Assembly: GCA_964558465.1 (NCBI GenBank)
Contig: CAZLEF010000095.1
Span: 1-27,207 of the forward strand
DNA length: 27,207 nucleotides
Direction of reading: 5' to 3'
Source of the DNA: JACJYC01 sp964558465
GTDB taxonomy: Bacteria > Bacteroidota > Bacteroidia > Chitinophagales > Saprospiraceae
A model generated the notes under the pieces. That model did not search any database. It saw only the letters and a program-made list of their open reading frames with translations, and was not told where the DNA came from. Of this stretch, positions 8,712 to 16,553 are shown one piece after another. The first letter of the stretch is position 1. Every line of letters begins with the position of its first letter. Both the position numbers and the translations under genes were made by a program.

Positions 8712-8743
8712 CAAAGCTAGCCAGATAGAAGGGAATTGGCAAA
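8712..8743 (-). promoter_or_regulatory. Promoter for the coiled-coil membrane protein
   Basis: Read on the minus strand, TTTG (8743-8740) is followed by exactly 20 bases and TAGCTTTG (8719-8712). This is a full match to the Bacteroidota TTTG / TAnnTTTG consensus. The predicted start of transcription at about 8709 leaves a leader of about 17 bases before the ATG at 8692. The -33 box lies immediately after the stop codon of the upstream gene. Confidence 0.7.
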
Positions 8744-8744
8744 T

Positions 8745-9401
8745 TCAGATCGACATTAATTCCCGCAGCAGGTCGATGATCGTACTTTCATTGCAGCAGG
8801 TTGACTGACGGTTGCGCTGCCAGGTTTCTATCGCTCCGGCGTATTGGGGCAGTGTTTTGATAAGAGAAGCGGTATTCAATTCTACCGGCGTTCTTGTTGT
8901 TGGTGAAGTTTGGAGAATGTAGACGTTGACGGTTTGGAATATTTGTTTCAAAGGATCCCCTTCCAGATTTTTGCGGATTTTTTTCCAAAGGGATACCTTG
9001 CCTTTGTAAAGCGACTGGTAAACGCCGTCCGGAAAATCTTCCAGATGTGAACGGTAAGCCTCGTTTTCAAGGCCGTTTATCCGGATTTCGAACCAGTTCC
9101 GGGCCGGCAGCGCCCCTTGGGTTTTGTCGCTTGTTTTGACCAGCAATACTTCGTTCACCAGGTCAAAATTAACCCAAACCTGCAAAGGCTGTTCTTCGCT
9201 GGTCAGGTAAAGATCCGCCCATTTCCATCCTTCAAACAACAGCGGGCTGCCCATGACCTGCCCTGCGGTAACCACCTGGCCAGGTACGGGTTTGAGCAGC
9301 GACCGGACGGTTTCGGCAGGATTATCGCCCTGCTGGGCCCCGGCTTTTTGAAAAGGAGCAAATACCACGAACAGCAGCGAAATGGCAAAATAGCGCAACA
9401 T
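8745..9401 (-). CDS. Exported protein of unknown function with C-terminal CC motif
   Basis: This encodes 218 residues starting at the ATG at 9401, which opens a signal peptide (MLRYFAISLLFVVFAPFQKAGAQ). An in-frame GTG at 9455 would put a charged, Pro-rich extension in front of the signal and is rejected. The mature part is mixed alpha/beta and contains WADLYLTSEEQPLQVWVNFD. It ends with a helical stretch holding a vicinal Cys pair (QSTCCNESTIIDLLREL). Those two are the only cysteines in the protein. I do not recognise a family. Upstream, TATATTTG on the minus strand (9580-9573) is a possible -7 box, but the nearest TTG is 25 bases away, longer than usual. Confidence 0.78.
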   Translation of the reverse strand: MLRYFAISLLFVVFAPFQKAGAQQGDNPAETVRSLLKPVPGQVVTAGQVMGSPLLFEGWKWADLYLTSEEQPLQVWVNFDLVNEVLLVKTSDKTQGALPARNWFEIRINGLENEAYRSHLEDFPDGVYQSLYKGKVSLWKKIRKNLEGDPLKQIFQTVNVYILQTSPTTRTPVELNTASLIKTLPQYAGAIETWQRNRQSTCCNESTIIDLLRELMSI

Positions 9402-9735
9402 GAGTATGATCGTCTTTACAGGTGTTTCGCCCCGGCCCGGTTCAGGCCTCGGCACTTATTTCATTAATCCCTTAATAAATGGAGTTTAATTCTGGATGAC
9501 AGCCGCGTCTGTGGCGTTGTAGATGATAGATGCTGGTCACGTCCCGGTGGATCCGGCGTTCATTCCGGCGTACAAATATATGAATCTTCTGCATATCCGT
9601 TGATCCAAAAATGATTTTTCCTGCAATTCTAAGGTTGTTGAGCTTAATTTTCTAATTTCGCGGCTCGCAAAAAATCCTGTCCAGGGAATTTCTGAACCTT
9701 TTCGGGTGTTTAAAAAGAACAAAACTGCAGGCCTT
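9402..9735. other. 334-bp spacer between divergent genes
   Basis: No gene was seen. It contains a possible minus-strand -7 box (TATATTTG, 9580-9573), a short direct repeat TCCGGCGT at 9552-9559 and 9564-9571 just downstream of that box in the direction of transcription, and a weak plus-strand box TAATTTCG (9653-9660) that could serve leuS. None of these is strong. Confidence 0.5.
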
Positions 9736-12690
9736 ATGGAATACAAGCCGAGGGAGATCGAGCGGAAATGGAAACAGTACTGGGATGACGAGGAAGTCTA
9801 CAAAGTAAGCAATCAAAGTGAAAAGCCCAAATTTTATGTGCTGGATATGTTCCCCTATCCATCCGGTTCCGGCCTGCACGTCGGCCATCCCCTGGGGTAT
9901 ATCGCCTCCGACATCTTTTCCCGTTATAAAAGGCTGAAAGGGTTCAACGTCCTGCACCCCATGGGGTACGACGCATTCGGGCTGCCCGCCGAACAATACG
10001 CCATCCAGACGGGTGTGCACCCGGCCGTTTCCACCGCGGCCAATGTGGCCAATTTCCGCGCTCAACTCGATAAACTTGGTTTTTCCTACGACTGGTCGAG
10101 GGAAGTCAGTACCGCCGATCCCGGTTTTTACAAATGGACCCAATGGATCTTCCTCCAGCTTTTTGAACATTGGTATGACCGCTCCCTGGACAAGGCGCAG
10201 CCCATCGCAACCCTGATCGCACGCCTGGAAGCTTCCGGTACAAAAGACCTGGACGCTGCCTGCTCCGACCTCCTGAATTTCTCCGCCGCGGATTGGAAAA
10301 CCATGAGCCCAAAGGAAAAGGACGATGTACTGATGAACTTTCGCCTGGCTTACCGCCGGGAAACCTTTGTAAACTGGTGTGACGAACTGGGCACCGTTCT
10401 GGCCAACGACGAGGTCAGGGACGGGGTTTCCGTACGCGGGGGCTACCCGGTCGAACGCAAAGCCATGTTGCAATGGTCGTTGCGCATCACCGCCTACGCC
10501 GAACGCCTGCTCAACGACCTGGATACCCTGGACTGGTCGGAGGCGATGAAAAAAATGCAGACCAACTGGATCGGCCGCTCCACTGGCGCGCAGTTGTTTT
10601 TTAACGTTGCCGGCAGCGACCTCCAGATCGAAATATTCACCACCCGTGCAGATACCATTTACGGCGCCACCTACATGGTTTTAGCCCCCGAACACGACCT
10701 GGTGGAGATCCTCACCACAAAGGAATGCGGCAAAGCGGTGCAATCCTACCTGGAATACGTAAAAAGCCGGTCGGAACGCGAACGCATGGCCGACGTGAAA
10801 GCCGTCACCGGGGTCTTCCTGGGGTCCTATGCCGTCAACCCCTTCACCGGGGAAAATATCCCCATCTGGATCGGCGAATATGTGCTGAAGGACTACGGTA
10901 CCGGCGCTATTATGGCTGTACCTGCCGACGACGAACGGGACCTGCGCTTTGCCCAAAAATTTGGCCTGCCCGTCGTGGAGATCATCGACAAATCCATGTA
11001 CCCCGGCGCAACCATCGAGGACAAACTGGGCAAAATGATCAACTCCGGCCCGTACAACGGCATGGAGGTCCCCGACGCCATCGAGGCCATTTCCGCCAAA
11101 ATAGAAGAAATGGGGATCGGCAAACGCCGCATCAACTACAAGCTCCGTGACGCCATTTACAGCCGGCAGCGCTACTGGGGCGAACCTTTTCCGATCGTCT
11201 ACGATCCGGACGGGGTAGCCCAAGCAATGCCCCTGTCTGATCTGCCGCTGGAACTGCCCGAACTGGATGACTTCAAACCTTCTCCCGGCGTAAAGTCGCC
11301 CTTGGCCCGCAAATCCGACTGGGTAAACCTGCCCGGCGGTTATACGCGGGAGACGGATACCATGCCCGGGTTTGCCGGCTCTTCCTGGTACTTCCTCCGG
11401 TATATGGACGCGCGGAACGAAAGTGAATTCGCCAGCCGGCAGGCCGTCAGCTACTGGCAGGATGTCGACCTCTATATCGGCGGCACCGAACACGCGGTCG
11501 GTCACCTGATGTATTCCCGTTTCTGGCATAAATTCCTGTACGACAAAGGCCTTGTGCCCACGGTCGAGCCCTTCCGCAAGCTGGTCAACCAGGGCATGAT
11601 CCAGGGCATCATCCTCAATATCCACCTGGCTCATTTTGTGAAAGAAAGCGACTGGCGCGACGGTACCCGCTACGCCGACCGCACCACAGGCATGGAATAC
11701 GCCGTCTGGGTGGGCGCCCATACCCTGCCGGGCCAGCCTTTCCATCACCCTGAATTTGGCCCCGGTTTCCTGGTATTGGACCCCGACAACCGGATCACCC
11801 GCAAAGCCCCCTTTTCGCTGGGAAAAGAGATCAGCGTGGACGGCAAAACCCAATACCGCCTGTACAAAAATACCGTAGATACCCTGGCCGGCAACCCCGA
11901 CCAGAACGCCTCCTATTTCGCCTCCCTGCTGGAGCAAGGCAGCGCTTTTGCCTGGCAAAAGGACGAATCAGGAGCCGGATACCTCGACCTGAGCTCGGAG
12001 ATTGGGAAGATGTCCAAGTCCCTTTACAATACCATCAACCCGGATGATATAGTGGAACGCTATGGCGCCGACTGTTTCCGGATGTACGAAATGTTCCTCG
12101 GGCCGATCGAACAGGGCAAACCCTGGAACACCACCGGTATTGACGGCGTCAGCCGCTTCCTGCGGAAATTCTGGGGGCTGTACGTCAACGAACAAGGCGA
12201 CTGGCGGGTGACCGACGGCGAACCTTCCAAAGAAGAATACAAGGTGCTGCATACCGCCGTGAAAAAAGTGACGGAGGATATCGAACGCTTGTCATTCAAC
12301 ACCTGCGTCAGCGCCTTCATGGTAGCTGCCAACGAGCTGGGTCGTCTGGCCTGCAATAAAAAGGCCGTTCTGCAACCGCTGGCCGTGCTGATTGCGCCCT
12401 TTGCGCCGCACCTGGCCGAAGAACTCTGGCGCCTGTTGGGCAACGGAGGCACCGTTCACAGAGCAGCCTACCCTGAACCCGACGAAAAATACCTGGTGGA
12501 AGATTCCGTCACCTATCCCATTGCCATCAACGGAAAAACCCGAGGCACGGTGGATTTCCCGGCCAATGCCACACCGGCTGAACTGGAAAAGATCGCCCCG
12601 ACGCTGGAAATCGTTCAGAAATACCTGGACGGAGCAACCATCCGGAAGGTGATCGTGGTTCCCGGGCGAATGATTAATATTGTGGTGTAG
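9736..12690 (+). CDS. leuS: Leucine--tRNA ligase
   Basis: This is a class I aminoacyl-tRNA synthetase that charges tRNA-Leu in the cytoplasm. It is 984 residues from the ATG at 9736; an in-frame GTG at 9706 would add ten residues before the conserved MEYKPREIERKWKQYW. The HIGH motif is HVGH (residues 48-51, in YPSGSGLHVGHPLGY) and KMSKS is at 758-762. The CP1 editing domain shows TTRADTIYGATYMVLAPEH and GTGAIMAVPADDERD, retaining the conserved Asp of the editing site. The C-terminal domain ends with the typical VIVVPGRMINIVV. It is longer than the E. coli enzyme (860 residues). The extra length lies mainly in an insertion at about 180-210 (LIARLEASGT...), which Bacteroidota enzymes share as far as I recall, and in an enlarged segment before KMSKS. 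It is followed after 49 bases by an SGNH hydrolase gene. Confidence 0.98.
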   Translation: MEYKPREIERKWKQYWDDEEVYKVSNQSEKPKFYVLDMFPYPSGSGLHVGHPLGYIASDIFSRYKRLKGFNVLHPMGYDAFGLPAEQYAIQTGVHPAVSTAANVANFRAQLDKLGFSYDWSREVSTADPGFYKWTQWIFLQLFEHWYDRSLDKAQPIATLIARLEASGTKDLDAACSDLLNFSAADWKTMSPKEKDDVLMNFRLAYRRETFVNWCDELGTVLANDEVRDGVSVRGGYPVERKAMLQWSLRITAYAERLLNDLDTLDWSEAMKKMQTNWIGRSTGAQLFFNVAGSDLQIEIFTTRADTIYGATYMVLAPEHDLVEILTTKECGKAVQSYLEYVKSRSERERMADVKAVTGVFLGSYAVNPFTGENIPIWIGEYVLKDYGTGAIMAVPADDERDLRFAQKFGLPVVEIIDKSMYPGATIEDKLGKMINSGPYNGMEVPDAIEAISAKIEEMGIGKRRINYKLRDAIYSRQRYWGEPFPIVYDPDGVAQAMPLSDLPLELPELDDFKPSPGVKSPLARKSDWVNLPGGYTRETDTMPGFAGSSWYFLRYMDARNESEFASRQAVSYWQDVDLYIGGTEHAVGHLMYSRFWHKFLYDKGLVPTVEPFRKLVNQGMIQGIILNIHLAHFVKESDWRDGTRYADRTTGMEYAVWVGAHTLPGQPFHHPEFGPGFLVLDPDNRITRKAPFSLGKEISVDGKTQYRLYKNTVDTLAGNPDQNASYFASLLEQGSAFAWQKDESGAGYLDLSSEIGKMSKSLYNTINPDDIVERYGADCFRMYEMFLGPIEQGKPWNTTGIDGVSRFLRKFWGLYVNEQGDWRVTDGEPSKEEYKVLHTAVKKVTEDIERLSFNTCVSAFMVAANELGRLACNKKAVLQPLAVLIAPFAPHLAEELWRLLGNGGTVHRAAYPEPDEKYLVEDSVTYPIAINGKTRGTVDFPANATPAELEKIAPTLEIVQKYLDGATIRKVIVVPGRMINIVV

Positions 12691-12739
12691 GGAATCCTGC
12701 CTTTTCCTTAATTTTACCCCGGATGAAACCACTGACCCG

Positions 12740-13858
12740 ATGAAAAATGCCAAACCGGGAAAAGGCGTCCGGTTGACAGCCTACGCCATAATCACTATCC
12801 TCATTTTAACGGTAATCGTTTTAAGCCTGGAATTCTATTTCAGACCCCAACCTGCTTACGCCAGGGCGGGATACTCCTATGATCCTCACCTGATCTTCCG
12901 GCTGACACCCAACCTGGCCGGCGAAAAACCGCATGCCTGGGGAAAAACCGGTTTACCACCCTATACCCTGAGGTTCAATAATGAAGGATTCAGAGGGGAG
13001 GACATCAGAACAGAAAAAGCGCCCGGGATCGCCGCCCGCATACTCGTTTTGGGCGATAGTTATACCGCCGGACTGGATTTTCCCGATCATAAAATCTTTA
13101 CCGGGCAATGGGCGCGCATGCTGAACGCCGGCGACAAAAAATATGAAGTGCTGAACGCCAGTTGCCCTTCCTGGGGAACCGACCAGCAGTACGTTTACTG
13201 GAAACAGGAAGGCATCCGGCTTCAACCCGATAAGGTGGTGATCATGTTTTGCCCCAACGACCTGAGGGAAATGTGGAACCACAATCTGATCCGCCTCGAC
13301 GACCAAACCGGCGAGATCAAAATTAAAAAGGCCCGCCTGCCCTTCAAGGAGCGAATGGGATGGAAACTGGCTTCAAAATCCGCTTTTTTCCAATTCCTGC
13401 AACAAAAGGTATTGCACTCCGATTACGGCAATTTTTTCAGAATATTCCATTTTTACCCGGTCAATTACGGCGTAAATGACAGCACGGATTGGGATATGCC
13501 CATGTACCTTGAAAACCCCATTCCGGCGATGGACGACAGTTATCAATTGCTCGAAAAGCTGCTCGCCGATATAAAATCCGATTGTGCAAGGATCGGGGCT
13601 GATCTGCACCTGGTGAAAATCCCGATCCGCGTGGAAGTGGACAGTACCTATATTGCTCCCGGCCTGTCACCTTTGATCGTGGAGGAGAAACTCAGGGTAT
13701 TGGCTGAACGGAACGGCATCACCTACCACAACCTGAATAGCCGGCTGAGGGAACAAGCCGACCCCAAAGGCATCTTTATGGACTGGGAGTACCACTACGA
13801 CCAGGACGGCCACGACTGGATCGCAAAATTTCTGTTCGAAACCATCAAACCGGATTGA
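12740..13858 (+). CDS. Membrane-anchored SGNH/GDSL hydrolase family protein
   Basis: This encodes 372 residues. It has one N-terminal membrane segment (about residues 11-33, LTAYAIITILILTVIVLSLE), so the catalytic domain probably faces the periplasm. Block I is ILVLGDSYTAG with the nucleophile Ser at about 107. An oxyanion-type segment NASCPSWGTDQQ and the block III-like FCPNDL follow. Near the C-terminus, YDQDGHDWIAKF supplies the Asp/His pair (D356, H358). This fits an SGNH hydrolase or acyl-esterase acting on acylated envelope glycans or lipids, but the substrate cannot be read from sequence. The ATG at 12740 is used because the earlier in-frame ATG at 12680 overlaps the end of leuS and would place a non-signal extension before the membrane span. 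It may be cotranscribed with leuS. Confidence 0.9.
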   Translation: MKNAKPGKGVRLTAYAIITILILTVIVLSLEFYFRPQPAYARAGYSYDPHLIFRLTPNLAGEKPHAWGKTGLPPYTLRFNNEGFRGEDIRTEKAPGIAARILVLGDSYTAGLDFPDHKIFTGQWARMLNAGDKKYEVLNASCPSWGTDQQYVYWKQEGIRLQPDKVVIMFCPNDLREMWNHNLIRLDDQTGEIKIKKARLPFKERMGWKLASKSAFFQFLQQKVLHSDYGNFFRIFHFYPVNYGVNDSTDWDMPMYLENPIPAMDDSYQLLEKLLADIKSDCARIGADLHLVKIPIRVEVDSTYIAPGLSPLIVEEKLRVLAERNGITYHNLNSRLREQADPKGIFMDWEYHYDQDGHDWIAKFLFETIKPD

Positions 13859-13860
13859 CC

Positions 13861-13889
13861 GTTAACGAAACTTCGAAAGTTTCGTTAAC
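13861..13889. promoter_or_regulatory. Perfect palindrome: terminator or operator
   Basis: GTTAACGAAACTT (13861-13873) pairs with 13877-13889 around a 3-base loop CGA. It begins two bases after the stop of the SGNH gene, so it may be a terminator, but it has no T run. Its right arm contains TTTC at 13880-13883, the position expected for the -33 box of the next promoter, so it could instead be an operator. Confidence 0.5.
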
Positions 13890-13911
13890 GTTGGTGAAAT
13901 CCGTACTTTTG
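13880..13911 (+). promoter_or_regulatory. Promoter very close to the start codon of the DUF6929-like gene
   Basis: TACTTTTG at 13904-13911 is a full match to TAnnTTTG. Twenty bases upstream is TTTC (13880-13883), one base off TTTG. Transcription would start at about 13914-13918, at or next to the ATG at 13916, giving an almost leaderless mRNA. Confidence 0.5.
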
Positions 13912-13915
13912 TCCC

Positions 13916-14887
13916 ATGGGAAAACCGATTTGTTTACGCCGTCCCCTGGGTTCAGGCGCCCTCCTCGTGATTTTGTTCATTTCCTGTGACCAGTCGAAAT
14001 TTATGGAACTGACCGTCCTCCACCGCCGTACGCTGGAAGGTATTTCCGCGGCTTCCGGCATTGAAACCCTCGATGACCGGATCTATATCATCGGAGACAA
14101 CATCCCCTGGCTCTACCAACTGGATGACGCTTTACAAACGACCCGGAAATTCCGGATTGCCTCCGATAGCGGCATGGTGGACGGTGTGATCCCCAAGGGA
14201 TTCAAACCGGATTTTGAAGCCACCGCCATGACCCATTGGAACGGCGAACCCGTGTTGCTGGTATTTGGTTCCGGTTCCAAATCCCCGGAACGGGATACCA
14301 TGGTTCGCCTGAACCCGGTATCGGGGAAGGGGATAAGATCCTGGCCGATGGACCAAATTTACAAGGCGGCCAGGAAAGTTGCCGGTTTAAAAAAGAAAGA
14401 TTTCAATATCGAAGCGGCCGTGGCTACGGAAACAGACCTCTACCTCTTCAACCGGGGTAAAAATCAGGTTTTCCATTATCGGCTTTCCGAATTTTTTGAA
14501 ATGCTCGAAACCGGAACCGCATCTCCGCCGGCGGGTGTGTACCCGGTTCGGTTGCCGGCTATCAGGGGCATCCGGTCGGGTTTTTCCGGCGCGACCCTGG
14601 TCCCGGGAGAAAACAGGATCCTGTTCACGGCGTCGGTGGAAAACACGGAAAACTGGATCGATGATGGCCAGATCCTGGGCAGTTTTGCGGGCATACTCGA
14701 TCTTGGCGCCCTGGCCGGCAACCCGGCGCCCGAATGCCGTCAGCTACAGGAAAACGGAGGCCCTATGGCCGTCAAAATTGAGTCGGTGGCGGTGCAAAGG
14801 GTTGTACCCGGCGCCATCCATATGGTATTGGTATCCGACAGCGACGATGGGAAATCGGAATTGCTGGAAGCCGTGTGGCGCCACTAG
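13916..14887 (+). CDS. Putative lipoprotein, DUF6929-like (propeller-type)
   Basis: This encodes 323 residues. The N-terminus MGKPICLRRPLGSG precedes a hydrophobic stretch ending LVILFISC, a non-ideal lipobox with Cys24, so it is probably a lipoprotein. The mature part contains repeated short strands typical of a beta-propeller: GIETLDDRIYIIGDN, FEATAMTHWNGEPVLLVFGSGS, NIEAAVATETDLYLFNRG. It ends with KIESVAVQ and MVLVSDSDDGKSELLEA. This set of motifs reminds me of DUF6929 proteins, recalled without a search. No enzymatic residues are identifiable. The ATG at 13916 is the only start that keeps the export signal; the next Met lies after the lipobox Cys. Its stop codon lies inside the first copy of a 31-bp direct repeat (14881). 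Confidence 0.8.
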   Translation: MGKPICLRRPLGSGALLVILFISCDQSKFMELTVLHRRTLEGISAASGIETLDDRIYIIGDNIPWLYQLDDALQTTRKFRIASDSGMVDGVIPKGFKPDFEATAMTHWNGEPVLLVFGSGSKSPERDTMVRLNPVSGKGIRSWPMDQIYKAARKVAGLKKKDFNIEAAVATETDLYLFNRGKNQVFHYRLSEFFEMLETGTASPPAGVYPVRLPAIRGIRSGFSGATLVPGENRILFTASVENTENWIDDGQILGSFAGILDLGALAGNPAPECRQLQENGGPMAVKIESVAVQRVVPGAIHMVLVSDSDDGKSELLEAVWRH

Positions 14888-14968
14888 TACCTCCAACCTC
14901 CGGTTGGAGGCCCACTAGTACCTCCAACCTCCGGTTGGAAGGGTTTTTACTCCAACCAGAGGTTGGAG
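14881..14968. repeat. Three stop-codon-associated palindromic repeats
   Basis: Two identical 28-base blocks (14881-14908 and 14912-14939, period 31) each start CCACTAGTA and contain the hairpin CTCCAACC-TCC-GGTTGGA. The first block includes the TAG of the upstream gene (14885-14887). A third, inverted hairpin (14950-14957 with 14961-14968, loop AGA) lies three bases after the TAG of the minus-strand TPR gene (14974-14972). Each copy reads TAGTA(C/G)CTCCAACCTC in the direction of its own side. They could serve as terminators or REP-like elements between the convergent genes. Confidence 0.8.
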
Positions 14969-14971
14969 CTA

Positions 14972-16402
14972 CTAATCCGACGTCCGGATCACGGTCGTTT
15001 CCTGTATCCAGCACCCCACCCGGTAGGAGCCGCCCACGTTGAGGCTGCGCAGAAAAACGTCTTCCCGGTTGGGCATATATTTGGCAAACTGGTTGATCCA
15101 TTTATTCGCTTCGGAGGTAACGGAAGGGTCCACCCGCTTGGCCTGGTTCCACATGTCGATAGCCGGCCAGACGACGATCTGGCTGTCCCATCCCCGGCCA
15201 GGCCCGCAGACCGGCCCGCTTGAGGCGTAAAGCCGTCCGATATGGATATAGGGTTCTCCCCAGTTGGGCCGCGCTTCTGCCGCTTTGAAGGCGTATTGGC
15301 GCGACCTGGAGAAGTTTTTGAGGTGGGTCTGGTAGATCCGGGAGATCAGCATGTACAGCTCTCCCTTTTTTTCCCTGGCGGGTTCTTCCTGGATCGCCTG
15401 TTCAAAAAGTTCGATTGACCGGGCGTAGTTGCCGTTTCGGTATTCCTGGTATCCTTGCGTCAAAATACCAGGGGCTTCCACGCAGTTTTTATTGCCCGCG
15501 GCGATCAGTGCAGCAAATTTTTCATTGACCTCAGGGCAATCCCCGAATTTCAGAAAAGCGTAAACCGACCGGAGGGTTTCGCAGTTCGCCGGGTCGGCTT
15601 CGAAATCTTTGTAATATTTATCGAGGTAATATTCGCAGGGGTAAAAACCCTTTACGGATTCAAAAGCTTCCAGCCGGACCGGGGCGTATTCCTGGATGAT
15701 TTTCCAGCGTTCACATTCCGTGCCCTTGCAATCGGAGAGTCCTTTTTCGATCCGGCGGCGGATGAACTTATCATACCGTTGGGCCTCTTCCATGGGGATC
15801 TTCCCCTCCTGGTAGAGGTCGACCAGTAGCGCGGTAAAAGGGTTGATCACAAAATCCTGGGTTTTAATGGCGTCCGTTTCGATGGATGATTTGAACATCG
15901 AATAGATTTCCTCCCGCGAGGCGCGTTTGGGGTATTTGTAAAAATAATCAAAAGCTTTGCGGGCAATGATATAACCGCCTTCGGGGTAACATTCCTGTAT
16001 CCGGTCGTAGATCCGGAAGATCTCATCGATATACCCTTCTTTTTGGAGGGTATCGTGGGTTTGCGACATGAAGTATTCCATAAAAAATATGCCGTCGGCA
16101 AATACTGTATTTCGTTTGCCGTCGGCTGCGGGGGCAACTTCGTACACTTTTTTCCACAGGTCGTAAGATTTGGCGTAATCCTTGACCTTCATAAAATCGC
16201 GGTAGAGCACATAATTGGTTTCCACTTCATCGGGGTTGGGCGCGTCCTGGAATTTTGGACAGGGGCTGAGGTTTTCTTCTTCCGTTTTGGGCTTTTCAGT
16301 CACAACCGGCGTCGTTTGAGCGACTGGTTCTGTCGTTTTCGGGGTGCAGGCCATGATCAGCAGAAAGGCCGGAATGGAAAGAAGAAAAGTTAATTTTTTC
16401 AT
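14972..16402 (-). CDS. TPR lipoprotein, paralogue of the adjacent TPR protein
   Basis: This encodes 476 residues from the ATG at 16402 (an ATG three codons earlier, at 16411, is an alternative). A lipoprotein signal MKKLTFLLSIPAFLLIMAC places the acylated Cys at 19. The mature protein is helical with TPR-like repeats, for example SYDLWKKVYEVAPAADGKR near the start, YARSIELFEQAIQEEPA, and KAAEARPNWGEPYIHIGRLYA near the end. A Cys-containing segment CGPGRGWDSQIVVWPAID and a conserved tail RVGCWIQET follow. Order and motifs match the preceding gene (WKKAYEIAPAADGQR, PNWGKPYILIGDMYA, RVSCWIGET), so the two arose by duplication. Proteins of this type follow coaX in many Bacteroidota, as I recall, but their role is not established to my knowledge. 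A 151-base gap containing a hairpin separates it from its paralogue. Confidence 0.88.
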   Translation of the reverse strand: MKKLTFLLSIPAFLLIMACTPKTTEPVAQTTPVVTEKPKTEEENLSPCPKFQDAPNPDEVETNYVLYRDFMKVKDYAKSYDLWKKVYEVAPAADGKRNTVFADGIFFMEYFMSQTHDTLQKEGYIDEIFRIYDRIQECYPEGGYIIARKAFDYFYKYPKRASREEIYSMFKSSIETDAIKTQDFVINPFTALLVDLYQEGKIPMEEAQRYDKFIRRRIEKGLSDCKGTECERWKIIQEYAPVRLEAFESVKGFYPCEYYLDKYYKDFEADPANCETLRSVYAFLKFGDCPEVNEKFAALIAAGNKNCVEAPGILTQGYQEYRNGNYARSIELFEQAIQEEPAREKKGELYMLISRIYQTHLKNFSRSRQYAFKAAEARPNWGEPYIHIGRLYASSGPVCGPGRGWDSQIVVWPAIDMWNQAKRVDPSVTSEANKWINQFAKYMPNREDVFLRSLNVGGSYRVGCWIQETTVIRTSD

Positions 16403-16454
16403 GATCGTCATTTTTAAATATTGCCTGTCGATTCACCCGATTCCTCACACATTG

Positions 16455-16496
16455 AACAACGGCGCACCCCAGAGTAAGGCAGGGTGCGCCGTTGTT
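16455..16496 (-). terminator. 15-bp hairpin between the two TPR genes
   Basis: AACAACGGCGCACCC (16455-16469) pairs perfectly with 16482-16496 around a 12-base loop. On the minus strand it lies about 58 bases after the stop of the first TPR gene and 52 bases before the start of the second. The stem is GC-rich but only a short T-poor tail follows, so it may be a weak or Rho-assisted terminator, or an mRNA-stabilising element that sets unequal levels of the two paralogues. Confidence 0.55.
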
Positions 16497-16553
16497 TATA
16501 TAGATTGAACAAAATGCATTTTTGGAGGCTGTCTGATAAAAGAGGAAGCCAGG

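Noticed and set aside
9653..9660. TAATTTCG as the leuS promoter
   Set aside because: One mismatch in the -7 box and only 15 bases to the nearest TTG; too weak to list as a feature.
10681..11958. Minus-strand 425-codon open frame opposite leuS
   Set aside because: It is antisense to a conserved housekeeping gene, shows no domain, and is explained by GC-biased third positions.
16522..16545. GAGGCTGTCTGATAAAAG as an insertion-sequence end
   Set aside because: It resembles the GAGGCTGTCTCAAAA termini of some Bacteroidota IS elements, but no matching inverted end, target duplication or transposase is nearby.
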